A stretch of 64,000 nucleotides of DNA, taken from assembly GCA_046594215.1 (NCBI GenBank), contig JBKJPX010000014.1, positions 92,155 through 156,154 on the forward strand. The letters are read 5' to 3'. Source of the stretch: Panacagrimonas sp046594215. Lineage in GTDB: Bacteria; Pseudomonadota; Gammaproteobacteria; Nevskiales; Nevskiaceae. The notes under the pieces were generated by a model. It worked only from the letters and a program-made list of their open reading frames with translations. It made no database searches and was not told the DNA's origin. Shown in pieces: positions 7,518 through 16,051 of the stretch. Position 1 is the first letter of the stretch. The number at the start of each line of letters is the position of its first letter. The translations under genes and the position numbers were made by a program.

Positions 7518-9763
7518 CAGGCACCCTCCCAGGGCTGGTAGGGATGAGGAACCGGATTGAGCGAATAGTCCTGCGCCGTCCGCGAGAAGCAGCGGTGGTA
7601 GTACGGGTCGTTATCCAGTTGCGTCTCCCAACGCCTTTTCATGTAGTCGATTTCGCGTCCGAACCGGGCAATCTTCTCGGGCGAGTCTTCCGCCCCGCGG
7701 GATACGGACTCGTGATGGTACAACTCCGCGTGCGGCGTCCAGATGCAGCGCCAGCCTCGCTCCTGCAGTTTGAGGCACAGGTCGACATCGTTGAAGGCCA
7801 CTGCCAGATTCGTCTCGTCCAGCCCGCCGACGGCGAGATACTTCTCCCGCGAGACGGCCAGGCAGGCCCCGGTCACCGCTCCCATGGCCTGGCGCAAACA
7901 CAGGCGCCCCATGTATCCGTTGGCCTCGACCGGGAAACGCCAGTGGACGTGGCCCGCCACCCCACCGATCCCGAGTGCGACGCCGGCGTGCTGGATCGTG
8001 TCGTCGGGGTAGAGAAGCTTCGCTCCCACCGCGCCGACATCCGCTCGGACCGCCAGCGAAACCATTTCGGACAGCCAGTCCGGCGAAATCACCTCGGTAT
8101 CGTCGTTGAGGAGCACCAGCACCTGAGCGTCGGTCTGTCGCGCCGCGGCGTTGTTGATGGCCGAGAAATTGAACGGCGCATCGTAGGCGATGACGCGGAT
8201 CCGGGGTTCGGTGCGGCACTGTGCGAACCACTCCAGCGTTGCTGGATCGCGGCTCTGGTTGTCGACGATCAGGATTTCGTAGTCCGGGTAATCGGTTTTC
8301 CGCAACACGCTCTGGACGCCGCGATGCAGGTGCCGGTAGCCGTCCCGCGTGGGCACGATGATCGTGACGCGCGGCGCCGGAACCGGAACCGGACGCGTGA
8401 CCCGATAGGTCAGCGCGATGCTTCCATCGTCGACCTCGACACCAGGCTGATCCGCGAAGTGGCTTCGCAATGCGCGCAGTCCCGCATCGTGTGCATAGCT
8501 TTTTCCGTCGCGCGCCTCCGCGGTGGAACCCGGCAGGCTGCGCCAGTGATAGAGCGTCACCGGCACGTGCCGGATAAGGCCGGGGTCGAGCTGCGCGCTC
8601 ACCCGCAGCGCGAGGTCGTAGTCCTGGCTGCCGTTGCAGTCGTCGCGCAGCCCGCCGAGCGCCCGGATCCGCTCTCGCCGATACGCGACCAGGTGCGTGA
8701 TGTAGTTCTGCGATTCCAGGAGCTCGGGATTCCAGGCCGGCTTGAAGTGCGGCTGGAACCGGTTTCCGCGCGTGTCGATCTTGTCTTCGTCGCTGTAGAT
8801 CATTTCCAGCGCCGGATCGCGGTCGATCTCGGCGGCAAGGTGGTACAGCGCCACGGGCGCGAGCTCGTCGTCATGATCGAGGAAGGTCACCCACTCGCCG
8901 CTCGCAAGCCCAAGCGCGCGGTTCGTCGCGGCCGAGATGCCGGCGTTGCGCGCCGAAGCATCAACACGGATGCGCGCATCCTGCAGCGCCCAGTGGCGCA
9001 AACGCTCCGCGACGCCCAGCTCCGTCGACCCGTCGTCGGCGATGCACAGCTCCCAGTGCGGATACACCTGCGCGATCACCGATTCGATCGCACGATCGAG
9101 CAGGGCCAGCGGCGTGTTCCACGTCGGCATGAGCAACGAAAACAGCGGCCGCGCCCGCATGCGCCCGATGTGCGCGACGATCGCGGGACGCACCGACTCC
9201 AGTTCCGGCTCGGTCTGCGCCACGAACTGCGCATAGCCCGCGTCCGAATCGAGCTGGAGCGCGCGCCGCAGCGTCTGCGCCCAGGCGCGTCCAGCCAGGA
9301 GCCGGCGAAGCCGCTCGCGCAGTACGAACACGAGCGAAGCGCCAAATCCCGCCGCAACGAACTCGAGGGATGCAATCTCGAACCTTCCGCTCGTCTCGCA
9401 GGGGTCGAAGCGCAGGCGGCGCAAGGACAGCGGGATGTAGATCTGGGCTTGGAGGCACTGGCCCGAGCGCAGGGTCCACCCGATGGACTGCGCGACGCTG
9501 AACCCCGCGCCGCAATCGAAATACAGGCGCGGGCGCACGCTGCGCTCCGCGGTGCGGACCGACACTCGGACGCGGCATTGGCCGCGCGGAGGCTGGCGGG
9601 GAAATTCGAGCAGCAGTTGCGGATCGCCGTCAGTCGCGGTCCATGCGCCATCCGCTGCGAGCGTCACGCCCAGCAGGGGAATCGGTGACGCCGGCAACGG
9701 ACGCGAGTCGAGTTGGAACAGCGCCAACAGGCCGCGCAGGCGAAAGAACCAGCGCCTTAGCAT
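7514..9763 (-). CDS. Large glycosyltransferase with two tandem GT-A (GT2) domains
   Basis: This 749-aa cytoplasmic enzyme carries an N-terminal part of unknown fold (~1-210) that includes a beta-rich stretch. A first GT2 domain follows, with FSLLMPTWNTP, ADDGST and the FLDHDDE metal box (~210-470). A second GT2 domain has TIIVPTRDG, IVDNQS and LLNDDTEV (~475-730). The two-domain layout resembles polymerising capsule or O-antigen transferases that add two sugars alternately, but that is an inference. The stop overlaps the kpsM ATG by 4 bases. Thirty-seven bases upstream lies the sulfotransferase-like gene, so synthesis, decoration and export genes sit in one minus-strand run. Confidence 0.88.
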   Translation of the reverse strand: MLRRWFFRLRGLLALFQLDSRPLPASPIPLLGVTLAADGAWTATDGDPQLLLEFPRQPPRGQCRVRVSVRTAERSVRPRLYFDCGAGFSVAQSIGWTLRSGQCLQAQIYIPLSLRRLRFDPCETSGRFEIASLEFVAAGFGASLVFVLRERLRRLLAGRAWAQTLRRALQLDSDAGYAQFVAQTEPELESVRPAIVAHIGRMRARPLFSLLMPTWNTPLALLDRAIESVIAQVYPHWELCIADDGSTELGVAERLRHWALQDARIRVDASARNAGISAATNRALGLASGEWVTFLDHDDELAPVALYHLAAEIDRDPALEMIYSDEDKIDTRGNRFQPHFKPAWNPELLESQNYITHLVAYRRERIRALGGLRDDCNGSQDYDLALRVSAQLDPGLIRHVPVTLYHWRSLPGSTAEARDGKSYAHDAGLRALRSHFADQPGVEVDDGSIALTYRVTRPVPVPAPRVTIIVPTRDGYRHLHRGVQSVLRKTDYPDYEILIVDNQSRDPATLEWFAQCRTEPRIRVIAYDAPFNFSAINNAAARQTDAQVLVLLNDDTEVISPDWLSEMVSLAVRADVGAVGAKLLYPDDTIQHAGVALGIGGVAGHVHWRFPVEANGYMGRLCLRQAMGAVTGACLAVSREKYLAVGGLDETNLAVAFNDVDLCLKLQERGWRCIWTPHAELYHHESVSRGAEDSPEKIARFGREIDYMKRRWETQLDNDPYYHRCFSRTAQDYSLNPVPHPYQPWEGAW

Positions 9764-9800
9764 TGCCTGAAGACTCGCCGGCGCCCGGGCGGGAAGCCTG

Positions 9801-10808
9801 TCATCCGCTCTGTTGCGGGGTTCCGGGTACCGCAGGCGCCGTCACGGCAGGCGCCGCTCGCGCGCCGCCGATCTTCTGTGGACTGTGCGCCAGATCCTTG
9901 ATCTCACCCACGATCCGGCCGGTCAGCACGTCACCTTGCGAGACCACAAAATTCTCGGGCAGCGCAAACTCGAATCCGTGCGGACCCTGAGGCTCGTGAC
10001 GCCTGGCGTCGCATCTCGGACGATCCGCCCGCACCACGCCGAGCTCGCGACCATTGAGTGCCAGGCGCACCTCGACCGGCTTGGTCGCATCGCTCATGGC
10101 GGCCCAACCTTTGATCGTGCGATCGAACAGGCCCTCGAGCCGGCCCACGCCGCGATGCGAGCGCGACTCTTCCAGGTAGCGCTCGTTGCCAGGCGCAACA
10201 TTCGCCCTAGCCCGCCTCAAAAGCGCAGCGTCCTCCACGCCGGCGAACGCGGCCAGACCGGCCACGAAGCCGTCGGGCTCGAGCAGGGCCTTCTCGTAGG
10301 AGATCAGCATGGTCGGCGCGTTCAGCGCATCGACGAGTTCCGCGAGCTTCACATACTCCTGCGCCGCGATCCTCAGCCCGCTGAGAGCTTCCTGCCCGAC
10401 CGACAGTCGATTGCGATTGGTCACCGCGAGGATGTCGCGAAAAACGATCAGGTAGTTGGGATTCCGGAATTCGCTCTCGAATTTCCGCACGTACCCGATG
10501 GCTGCAGGGCGCTTGAAGCCCCACTTGGCATACGCGGTGTTGCGCTTCGTGACGATCTGGCGAAGCGCGCCCATGTCGCCATTCTCCATCGGGCGGAAAA
10601 CCTCGACATCCTCCACCACCGCCGAGATGCGATCACCCATGTGCACGCCCATGTCGTGCAGCGCCTTGGCCACCATCGTCGTACCGCCGCGGGCGACGCC
10701 GATCACGATGAAGGTGCGTTCGGCCGGCGCGTCCTTCTCTTCTCTCACCACGAGCATCCCGTTGTTGCGCAGGCCGCTCACGTCCATGGCTGAATTCGAA
10801 TGCGTCAT
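9801..10808 (-). CDS. Sulfotransferase-like protein with C-terminal beta-sandwich domain
   Basis: The 335-aa product begins with a short leader and then FIVIGVARGGTTMVAKAL (~32-49). This is the P-loop-like 5'-phosphosulfate-binding loop (RSGTT type) of PAPS-dependent sulfotransferases; YLIVFRDI (~130) fits the 3'-phosphate-binding strand. The region up to ~215 fits the sulfotransferase fold. The last ~100 residues contain IKGWAAMSDA, VEVRLALNG and GFEFALPENF. They look like the small beta-sandwich module often fused to glycosyltransferases of surface-glycan clusters. There is no signal peptide, so it would act in the cytoplasm on a nascent glycan. Together with the sulfatase-like gene at the other end of the locus it suggests a sulfated polysaccharide; the substrate is not proven. 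Confidence 0.72.
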   Translation of the reverse strand: MTHSNSAMDVSGLRNNGMLVVREEKDAPAERTFIVIGVARGGTTMVAKALHDMGVHMGDRISAVVEDVEVFRPMENGDMGALRQIVTKRNTAYAKWGFKRPAAIGYVRKFESEFRNPNYLIVFRDILAVTNRNRLSVGQEALSGLRIAAQEYVKLAELVDALNAPTMLISYEKALLEPDGFVAGLAAFAGVEDAALLRRARANVAPGNERYLEESRSHRGVGRLEGLFDRTIKGWAAMSDATKPVEVRLALNGRELGVVRADRPRCDARRHEPQGPHGFEFALPENFVVSQGDVLTGRIVGEIKDLAHSPQKIGGARAAPAVTAPAVPGTPQQSG

Positions 10809-10818
10809 TGCACAGGCT

Positions 10819-11688
10819 TCAGGCGAACACCACGGTCTTGCTGCCGTCGAGCAGGATGCGGTCCTCGACCTGCCAGCGCACCGCGCGGGCCAGGACCTGC
10901 CGTTCGAGATCGCGGCCGAGGCGCTTTAGTTCCTCGACCGACATGCGATGCGACACCCGCGCCACGTCCTGCTCGATGATCGGTCCCTGGTCGAGCTCGG
11001 CCGTGACGTAGTGAGCCGTCGCGCCGATGATCTTCACGCCCTTCACGTAGGCCTGCTGGTAGGGGTCGGCACCGACGAAGGCCGGCAGGAACGAGTGATG
11101 GATGTTGATGATGCGATGCGGGTACTGCGCCACCAGTTCGGGCGACAGGATGCGCATGAAGCGTGCGAGCACCAGGAAGTCCGCCGACTCGCGGCACAAG
11201 GCCAGGATGCGGGCCTCCGCCTGGACCTGGGTGTCCTGGGTGAAGGGCACATGCTCGAAGCGCACGCCGAAACCCTCGACCGCGGCGCGCAGGTCCGGGT
11301 GGTTGGAGATCACCATCGGGATGTCCACGCGCAGTTCGCCGCGCGACCAGCGCCACAACAGTTCGAGCAGGGCGTGGTCGTGTTTCGACACCAGCACGAC
11401 CAGGCGCGGACGGCGCGCCGCGAAGCTCATGCGCCAGTCCATCGCGAAGCGCTCCCCAACCACCTCGCCGAAGGCGCGGCTCATCGCGTCCGCCGACAGG
11501 TCCAGCGCCGGCGTCTGGAATTCCAGGCGCAGGAAGAAGCGCCCGCCGTGCGCATCGGACGAGTGCTGGTCCAGCTCGGTGACGTTGGCGCCGTGGTGGT
11601 ACAGGAACGTCGTCACCGCAGACACGATCCCGGGCCGATCCGGACAGGTCACCAGGAGTCGCGCGGTGGTCTCGGGATGTATGGTCAC
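10819..11688 (-). CDS. purU: Formyltetrahydrofolate deformylase
   Basis: This 289-aa enzyme hydrolyses 10-formyl-THF to formate and THF, supplying formate for PurT and balancing the one-carbon pool. An N-terminal ACT domain starts with LLVTCPDRPGIVSAVT (~11-26). The formyl-transferase domain carries the catalytic cluster NIHHSFLPAFVG (~220) and IIGATAHYVTAELDQGPII (~245), including the conserved Asn/His/Asp set. Length is normal for PurU. It lies 10 bases upstream of the sulfotransferase-like gene on the same strand, so it may share its transcript, although there is no obvious functional link. Confidence 0.96.
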   Translation of the reverse strand: MTIHPETTARLLVTCPDRPGIVSAVTTFLYHHGANVTELDQHSSDAHGGRFFLRLEFQTPALDLSADAMSRAFGEVVGERFAMDWRMSFAARRPRLVVLVSKHDHALLELLWRWSRGELRVDIPMVISNHPDLRAAVEGFGVRFEHVPFTQDTQVQAEARILALCRESADFLVLARFMRILSPELVAQYPHRIINIHHSFLPAFVGADPYQQAYVKGVKIIGATAHYVTAELDQGPIIEQDVARVSHRMSVEELKRLGRDLERQVLARAVRWQVEDRILLDGSKTVVFA

Positions 11689-11812
11689 GCGGTCTTCGGC
11701 AACGCAGGGCCCACCATTTCAACGGCCGCGACCGCATTCGGCAACCGTACGGAGCCGCCCGCGAGCTTCGCCGCGGCCCCTCGCACCCCGTTCGCGCGGG
11801 GCGGCTCGATGA

Positions 11813-13156
11813 TCAAAGCTGCGCCTTCAGCGCCGCCGCCTGTTCCGGGAACCAGGGTCCGTTGGCCTTGAGCGCCTCGGCGGCCACGCGCTTAGCGTCG
11901 TCCAGCCGGCCCAGCCGTTTGAGCGCCTTGACGCGCTGCTCAGCGACTCGCAGGCGGTTCTCGCCGTAGGCGCGCGAGGCGGCGCGCTCCAGGTAGGGCA
12001 GCGCCTCGGACGCGCGCTCGCGGTCGAGCAGGCTGCGGCCAAAACGGTAGGGGTAGACGTAGTCGTCGGGCCAGGTCGCGACCATGCGCGGCATCAAAGC
12101 GTCGTAGTCGTCCCAGCGCTGCGCCTGCTCGATGTAGAAGCGCAGATTGTCGGCGGCACTGCGATCGCGCCCGAGGTCGTCGGCTACACGTGCCTGCAGG
12201 TTCGCGATCGCGCGGTCGAACGTGCGCTTGCGCGCCTCGGCATCGCCGAGCCTTCCCTGCAGATCGGCCAGCGTGAGCACGGCGCTGCGTTCGTCGGCGC
12301 AGCGCGGCCCGTCCGCAAGCACCTGTGCCCGCACGAGTTGCTCGAGCGGCGCGCGCTGCGACTCGAGCAGTGCGTCCGGCTTCTCGTCCGCACCCACGCA
12401 GAACTGGTAGCGCTGCACCTCGTAAGGCAACTCGCAACCGGCCTTGGCGAAGACCACGGGCGCCACGGCCGTACAGATTTCAGACGACTGGTTCTGCGCG
12501 GCTTCCAGGAGTCGCAGACGCGCAAGGCGATCGTTCAGTCCGGCGTCCGGCTCGAAGGCCCTGCGCACGTGACCCGGCAGGTCGTAGAACCAGCGCAGTC
12601 CGCCCTCGGCGTCGTTGCGCGCCTCGAAGGCCTTGAGCGCGGCATCCGCGGCGTCGCGTCCTTTCTTGCCGCCCGCGCCGGCGGTGGCGCGCAGATCGTC
12701 CAGTCGTGCGCCCGGCGCGAGGAAGCGTTCCATCTGCGCATAGAAGGCTTCGCGCGTCTGTTCGCCGAGGATGCGACCGACTTCGCGGCCCTGCGCGTCG
12801 AGCACGACGTAAGCGGGCAGCGGCTTGAGGTCCCAGGCCTGCATCTGCGCCGCGCCCTCGGGGCTGTCGGCGTCGACCTCGACCACCAGCGCGCGGCGCT
12901 TGAGTTCGCCCCACTCGATACCGTTGTGGACGTGGCGCGCCATGTAGTAGCAGGAGTAGCACCAGGGCGCGCGGAAATCGACGAGGATCGGCAGGCGACG
13001 CTTGGCGGCGCTCTGCACGGCCCCCTTCAGCGCGGGCGAAACGATCGACGCCGCAACCTGCGGTTGCGCGACGGGCCTGGCCCCGAACGCGGACGTCGCG
13101 ACACCGGCCATGAGGCAGACCAGTACGAGACCGCGACTCGACAGCAGGACGTTCAT
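11813..13156 (-). CDS. Thioredoxin-fold protein with C-terminal helical repeats, exported
   Basis: This 447-aa protein has a signal peptide (cleavage after SAFGA). A thioredoxin-like domain (~38-165) contains APWCYSCYYM; the CxxC pair reads CYSC, with a Trp before the first Cys as in thioredoxins and DsbD-gamma-like domains. A cis-Pro is visible in KPLPAYVV. The second half (~185-447) is helical and Ala/Arg-rich, with TPR-like segments. A periplasmic thiol-disulfide role such as reduction or assembly of client proteins is plausible. The partner is unknown. It ends the minus-strand run that begins with the DUF1295 gene; only 3 bases separate it from the DUF6134-type gene upstream. Confidence 0.78.
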   Translation of the reverse strand: MNVLLSSRGLVLVCLMAGVATSAFGARPVAQPQVAASIVSPALKGAVQSAAKRRLPILVDFRAPWCYSCYYMARHVHNGIEWGELKRRALVVEVDADSPEGAAQMQAWDLKPLPAYVVLDAQGREVGRILGEQTREAFYAQMERFLAPGARLDDLRATAGAGGKKGRDAADAALKAFEARNDAEGGLRWFYDLPGHVRRAFEPDAGLNDRLARLRLLEAAQNQSSEICTAVAPVVFAKAGCELPYEVQRYQFCVGADEKPDALLESQRAPLEQLVRAQVLADGPRCADERSAVLTLADLQGRLGDAEARKRTFDRAIANLQARVADDLGRDRSAADNLRFYIEQAQRWDDYDALMPRMVATWPDDYVYPYRFGRSLLDRERASEALPYLERAASRAYGENRLRVAEQRVKALKRLGRLDDAKRVAAEALKANGPWFPEQAAALKAQL

Positions 13157-13159
13157 GGT

Positions 13160-13909
13160 TCAGCCAAGCGGCGGCAGGTTCTTGGGCGCATCGGCCGGCG
13201 CCTGCGCGGGATAGATGATGCGCGCCTCGTACACCTTCTCGGTGGCGGGATCGATCACGTTCGACGGACCCCGGTATTCGAGCAGCCGCTCCTGTTCCGG
13301 GTCGTAGGTCAGTTCCAGGTTTGGCGCCACCATGCGCAGAAGCGAGTTGGCTTCGACCAGGAAGCGCACTGCCTTCTTGCCCTCGAAGGTGGTGTCCTCG
13401 ACGCGCTTCGCGCGGAATTTGTAGCTGTCGAGATTACCCGCGGCGACGAAGGTGAAGGCCACCGTCTTGTGATCGAGCAGTTCCTTGAAGTGGGCACGCA
13501 GGAAGCTGTGGAAGCCGGAGTCGGCGGCGATCGGCGCCTTGTTGTCGACCGTCGCGGTCTTGCGCTTGCCGTTGCTCGACTTCGACATCGCGATCTCGCC
13601 GGCGGTGACGCTGGTGATCGCCTCCTGGTAGTGGAGCGCCGGCAGCTGGTAGTCATAGACGGGAATGAACGGGCTGGCAGAGAAGTCCATCTTCTTCTCG
13701 CCGAGCAAGGTCCCGTCCTTGCCGAAATACCGGATCGACCCGCCCAGCCACCTGTCACCGGAGAGCTTCTGCTCATGGACCTCGGTGTAGAGGTACGCGT
13801 TGGTCTTCAGGTCGTAGGCGTAGCCATAGAAACGGGCCGTCGTGTCGGCCGCGAACGATGCCAGCGGCGCGAAGCCCAGAAGGCTGGCGAGGAGAAGCAC
13901 GCGCGTCAT
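13160..13909 (-). CDS. Exported DUF6134-like protein
   Basis: This 249-aa protein has a clear signal peptide (LLLASLLGFAPLASFAA). The mature part is beta-rich and resembles small periplasmic proteins grouped as DUF6134/DUF3108-like, with no recognised catalytic motif. The start is taken at the ATG at 13909, which overlaps the stop of the hydrolase gene upstream as ATGA. An in-frame ATG three codons earlier is possible. The open frame extends far upstream, but that part is a shadow of the hydrolase. A role in lipid or envelope handling is only suggested by its neighbours. Confidence 0.68.
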   Translation of the reverse strand: MTRVLLLASLLGFAPLASFAADTTARFYGYAYDLKTNAYLYTEVHEQKLSGDRWLGGSIRYFGKDGTLLGEKKMDFSASPFIPVYDYQLPALHYQEAITSVTAGEIAMSKSSNGKRKTATVDNKAPIAADSGFHSFLRAHFKELLDHKTVAFTFVAAGNLDSYKFRAKRVEDTTFEGKKAVRFLVEANSLLRMVAPNLELTYDPEQERLLEYRGPSNVIDPATEKVYEARIIYPAQAPADAPKNLPPLG

Positions 13910-14967
13910 GGCAGGCATCCGGGATAGGCAGGCAGCGATGGGACATCGTATCCGCCGCCGAATTCCGGCGCGCGGAACGCGGACTCCGGCACGCCCCTGG
14001 CCTCGCGTGCGATCGCCAGATCCTTGACCGGCTCGAACTGGCCGTCGTCCGACAGTTCGAAGGTGCCGAAGTGCACGCCCATGCTCGCGGCCGCGCCCAG
14101 GTCCAGGTGCGCCTGCACCGCTTCGGCCGGGTCCATGTGCTGATAGGCGGTCAGCCATCGCGGCTTGTACGCGCCGATCGGCAGGAAGGCGTAGCGCATC
14201 GGTCCGAACCGGGCGCGCGCCCCGGCGAAGTGATCGCCGTAGCCGGTGTCGCCGGCGAAGTAGACCGGCCCACCGTCGGTGTCGATCACGAACGACAGCC
14301 ACAGGCTCCGGTTGCGCGAGATCGGCGAACGGCCGGTCCAGTGCTTGGCCTGCGCACCCCAGAGCTTGCAGCCGTTGGGCATCGCCCAGGACTGCCACCA
14401 GTCGAGTTCCACCGTGCGCTCGATACCCTCTTCGTGCAAGGCCTGCGCCTGGCCCAGGCCGACCACGAACACGGGATCGAACTGGTCGCGCAGCTTGACC
14501 AGCGTCGGCAGGTCGAGATGATCGTAGTGGTCGTGACTGATCAGGACGATGTCGATGCGCGGCAGGTCGTCGAAGGCGATACCGGGCGGCGTGTAGCGTC
14601 GCGGCCCCGCAAAACCGGCGGGACTGGCGCGCTCCGACCAGATCGGGTCCGTGAGGATGTTCTGGCCGTCCACCTGGATCAGCGTCGTCGCGTGCCCGAT
14701 GAAGGTCACGTGCAGCCTGCGGTCGCTGACGCCCGCCGGCGGTGCGGGACCCGTCGGCGCCGTCAGGTCGCGCGTCCACTCCCCGGCCTGGCGCGTGCGG
14801 TAGTAGTGCCAGAGGTCGCGCCAGGTCTTGTCGAAGCGGCCGTCGGGGTTGTAGAAGACCTCGCCGTCGAAGTGGCCGGACAGCGGGCCGTGATAAGCGG
14901 CCGTGCCAAGGCCCGCCACGCAGATCATCAGCGCGCCGACGGCGCGCTGCCCTCGAGAAAACCTCAC
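13906..14967 (-). CDS. MBL-fold hydrolase of the NAPE-PLD/UlaG type
   Basis: This 353-aa metallo-beta-lactamase-fold protein has an N-terminal hydrophobic segment (~12-27) that may anchor it in the membrane. The metal-binding signature is SHDHYDHLD (~153). It is preceded by FIGHATTLIQVDGQNILTDP, and the further ligand region YFAGDTGYGDHF (~235) and a GVHFGTFELSDD near the C-terminus complete the site. This set is typical of N-acyl-phosphatidylethanolamine phospholipase D-like enzymes. The GTG start at 14967 lies just after the methyltransferase stop at 14970, so the genes are tightly linked. Hydrolysis of a modified phospholipid is a reasonable guess. Confidence 0.82.
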   Translation of the reverse strand: MRFSRGQRAVGALMICVAGLGTAAYHGPLSGHFDGEVFYNPDGRFDKTWRDLWHYYRTRQAGEWTRDLTAPTGPAPPAGVSDRRLHVTFIGHATTLIQVDGQNILTDPIWSERASPAGFAGPRRYTPPGIAFDDLPRIDIVLISHDHYDHLDLPTLVKLRDQFDPVFVVGLGQAQALHEEGIERTVELDWWQSWAMPNGCKLWGAQAKHWTGRSPISRNRSLWLSFVIDTDGGPVYFAGDTGYGDHFAGARARFGPMRYAFLPIGAYKPRWLTAYQHMDPAEAVQAHLDLGAAASMGVHFGTFELSDDGQFEPVKDLAIAREARGVPESAFRAPEFGGGYDVPSLPAYPGCLP

Positions 14968-14969
14968 GG

Positions 14970-16013
14970 TCAGCGCTTCTCGAACAGGTAGTGGCCCACG
15001 CCCCACTCGTTGCCGTCCGCGTAGCCGAACAGCTCCGCGACCGCCATGTAAAACATGCGCCAGCGCTGGAACCAGATCGCCGCGTCCTTCTCGCCGTAGG
15101 CCTTGCGGAAGACCTCCATGATCGGCTGCCTGGCAGCGTCCATGCGCGCGAGCCAATGGTTCGCGGTCTTCTCGTAGTGCTGGCCGCCGATCCACCAGTG
15201 CTTGGTCACTCTCAGATCGTCCTGGAAGTGCATCAGCAGGTTCTCCGAAGGCATCGTGCCGCCGCGGAAGAAGTAGCGCGTCATCCAGTCGTCCTGACGC
15301 TTGTCCTCGAAGTGATAGGCCAGAAGCTTGTGCACGAAGATGTGCACGAACAACCGCGCCTCCGGCTTCATCCAGCGGGACACCTTGTTGAGCAGCAGGC
15401 CGTAGTTCTTCATGTGCTCGAACATCTCGATCGAGATCACGCGGTCGAAGCCCCTGCCGAGATGTTCTTCCGGCATTTCGAACTCGGCGATGTTGCCCGT
15501 GAGGATCGTGAGGTTCTCGATGCCGCGCTCTTTGGCGCGCTGCATGATGAATTCACGCTGGCCGTGCGAGTTCGACAGGCCCACCACCTGCGTACGCGTG
15601 AACTTCTCGGCGAGCCACAGCGAGACCGAGCCCCAGCCGCAGCCCAGGTCCAGCACGCGCATGTCCTCGCCCACGCCCAGGCGCTCGAGGTAGTGGGTGA
15701 GCATCAGCTCTTCGGCGGCCTCCAGAGACTCGTTGCCCGCCGGGTACAGGCAGCACGAGTACTTGAGCTTCGGTCCCAGGTGCAGGTGGAAGAACTCCGC
15801 CGGCACCTCGTAGTGCTGCTCGTTGGCCAGCGGCGCGTCGATCGCGATCGGGCTGTTGCGCAGTTCTTCCAGAAACTCGTTGAAGCGCCGCGAGCGGAAC
15901 TCGCCGTCGTCCGCCGCCTCGTCGACCAGCCGCTTGGCCATCAGGGCGCGCATGCCGGCGCGCGTCAGCCGGTCGGGAATGAAGCCTCGTTCGCAGAGAT
16001 CAATCAGGGACAT
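14970..16013 (-). CDS. Cyclopropane-fatty-acyl-phospholipid synthase-like methyltransferase
   Basis: This 347-aa SAM-dependent methyltransferase belongs to the Mycolic_acid/CFA synthase family. SAM-binding motif I reads VLDLGCGWGSVSLWLAEKF (~120). Family landmarks are the upstream HYEVPAEFF and YSCCLYP (~68-90), and the EMFEHMKNY box (~195), which carries the acidic residue used with bicarbonate in CFA enzymes. It is shorter than E. coli Cfa (382 aa) and lacks most of the N-terminal lipid-binding domain. It is closer to the compact CFA-like methyltransferases found with DUF1295 genes, so cyclopropanation versus simple methylation cannot be decided. The start is the ATG at 16013. Confidence 0.88.
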   Translation of the reverse strand: MSLIDLCERGFIPDRLTRAGMRALMAKRLVDEAADDGEFRSRRFNEFLEELRNSPIAIDAPLANEQHYEVPAEFFHLHLGPKLKYSCCLYPAGNESLEAAEELMLTHYLERLGVGEDMRVLDLGCGWGSVSLWLAEKFTRTQVVGLSNSHGQREFIMQRAKERGIENLTILTGNIAEFEMPEEHLGRGFDRVISIEMFEHMKNYGLLLNKVSRWMKPEARLFVHIFVHKLLAYHFEDKRQDDWMTRYFFRGGTMPSENLLMHFQDDLRVTKHWWIGGQHYEKTANHWLARMDAARQPIMEVFRKAYGEKDAAIWFQRWRMFYMAVAELFGYADGNEWGVGHYLFEKR

Positions 16014-16051
16014 TTCGGAATGTGGAATGGGGAATGAGGAGTGCGGAACGA

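Noticed and set aside
7412..9688. 758-codon plus-strand open frame
   Set aside because: It is antisense to the two-domain glycosyltransferase, which has clear GT2 motifs; the plus frame has low-complexity Arg/His composition.
13160..14779. Single 539-codon frame that would fuse DUF6134 to an upstream domain
   Set aside because: The upstream part is the wrong frame of the NAPE-PLD-like gene; the ATGA overlap and signal peptide place the true start at 13909.
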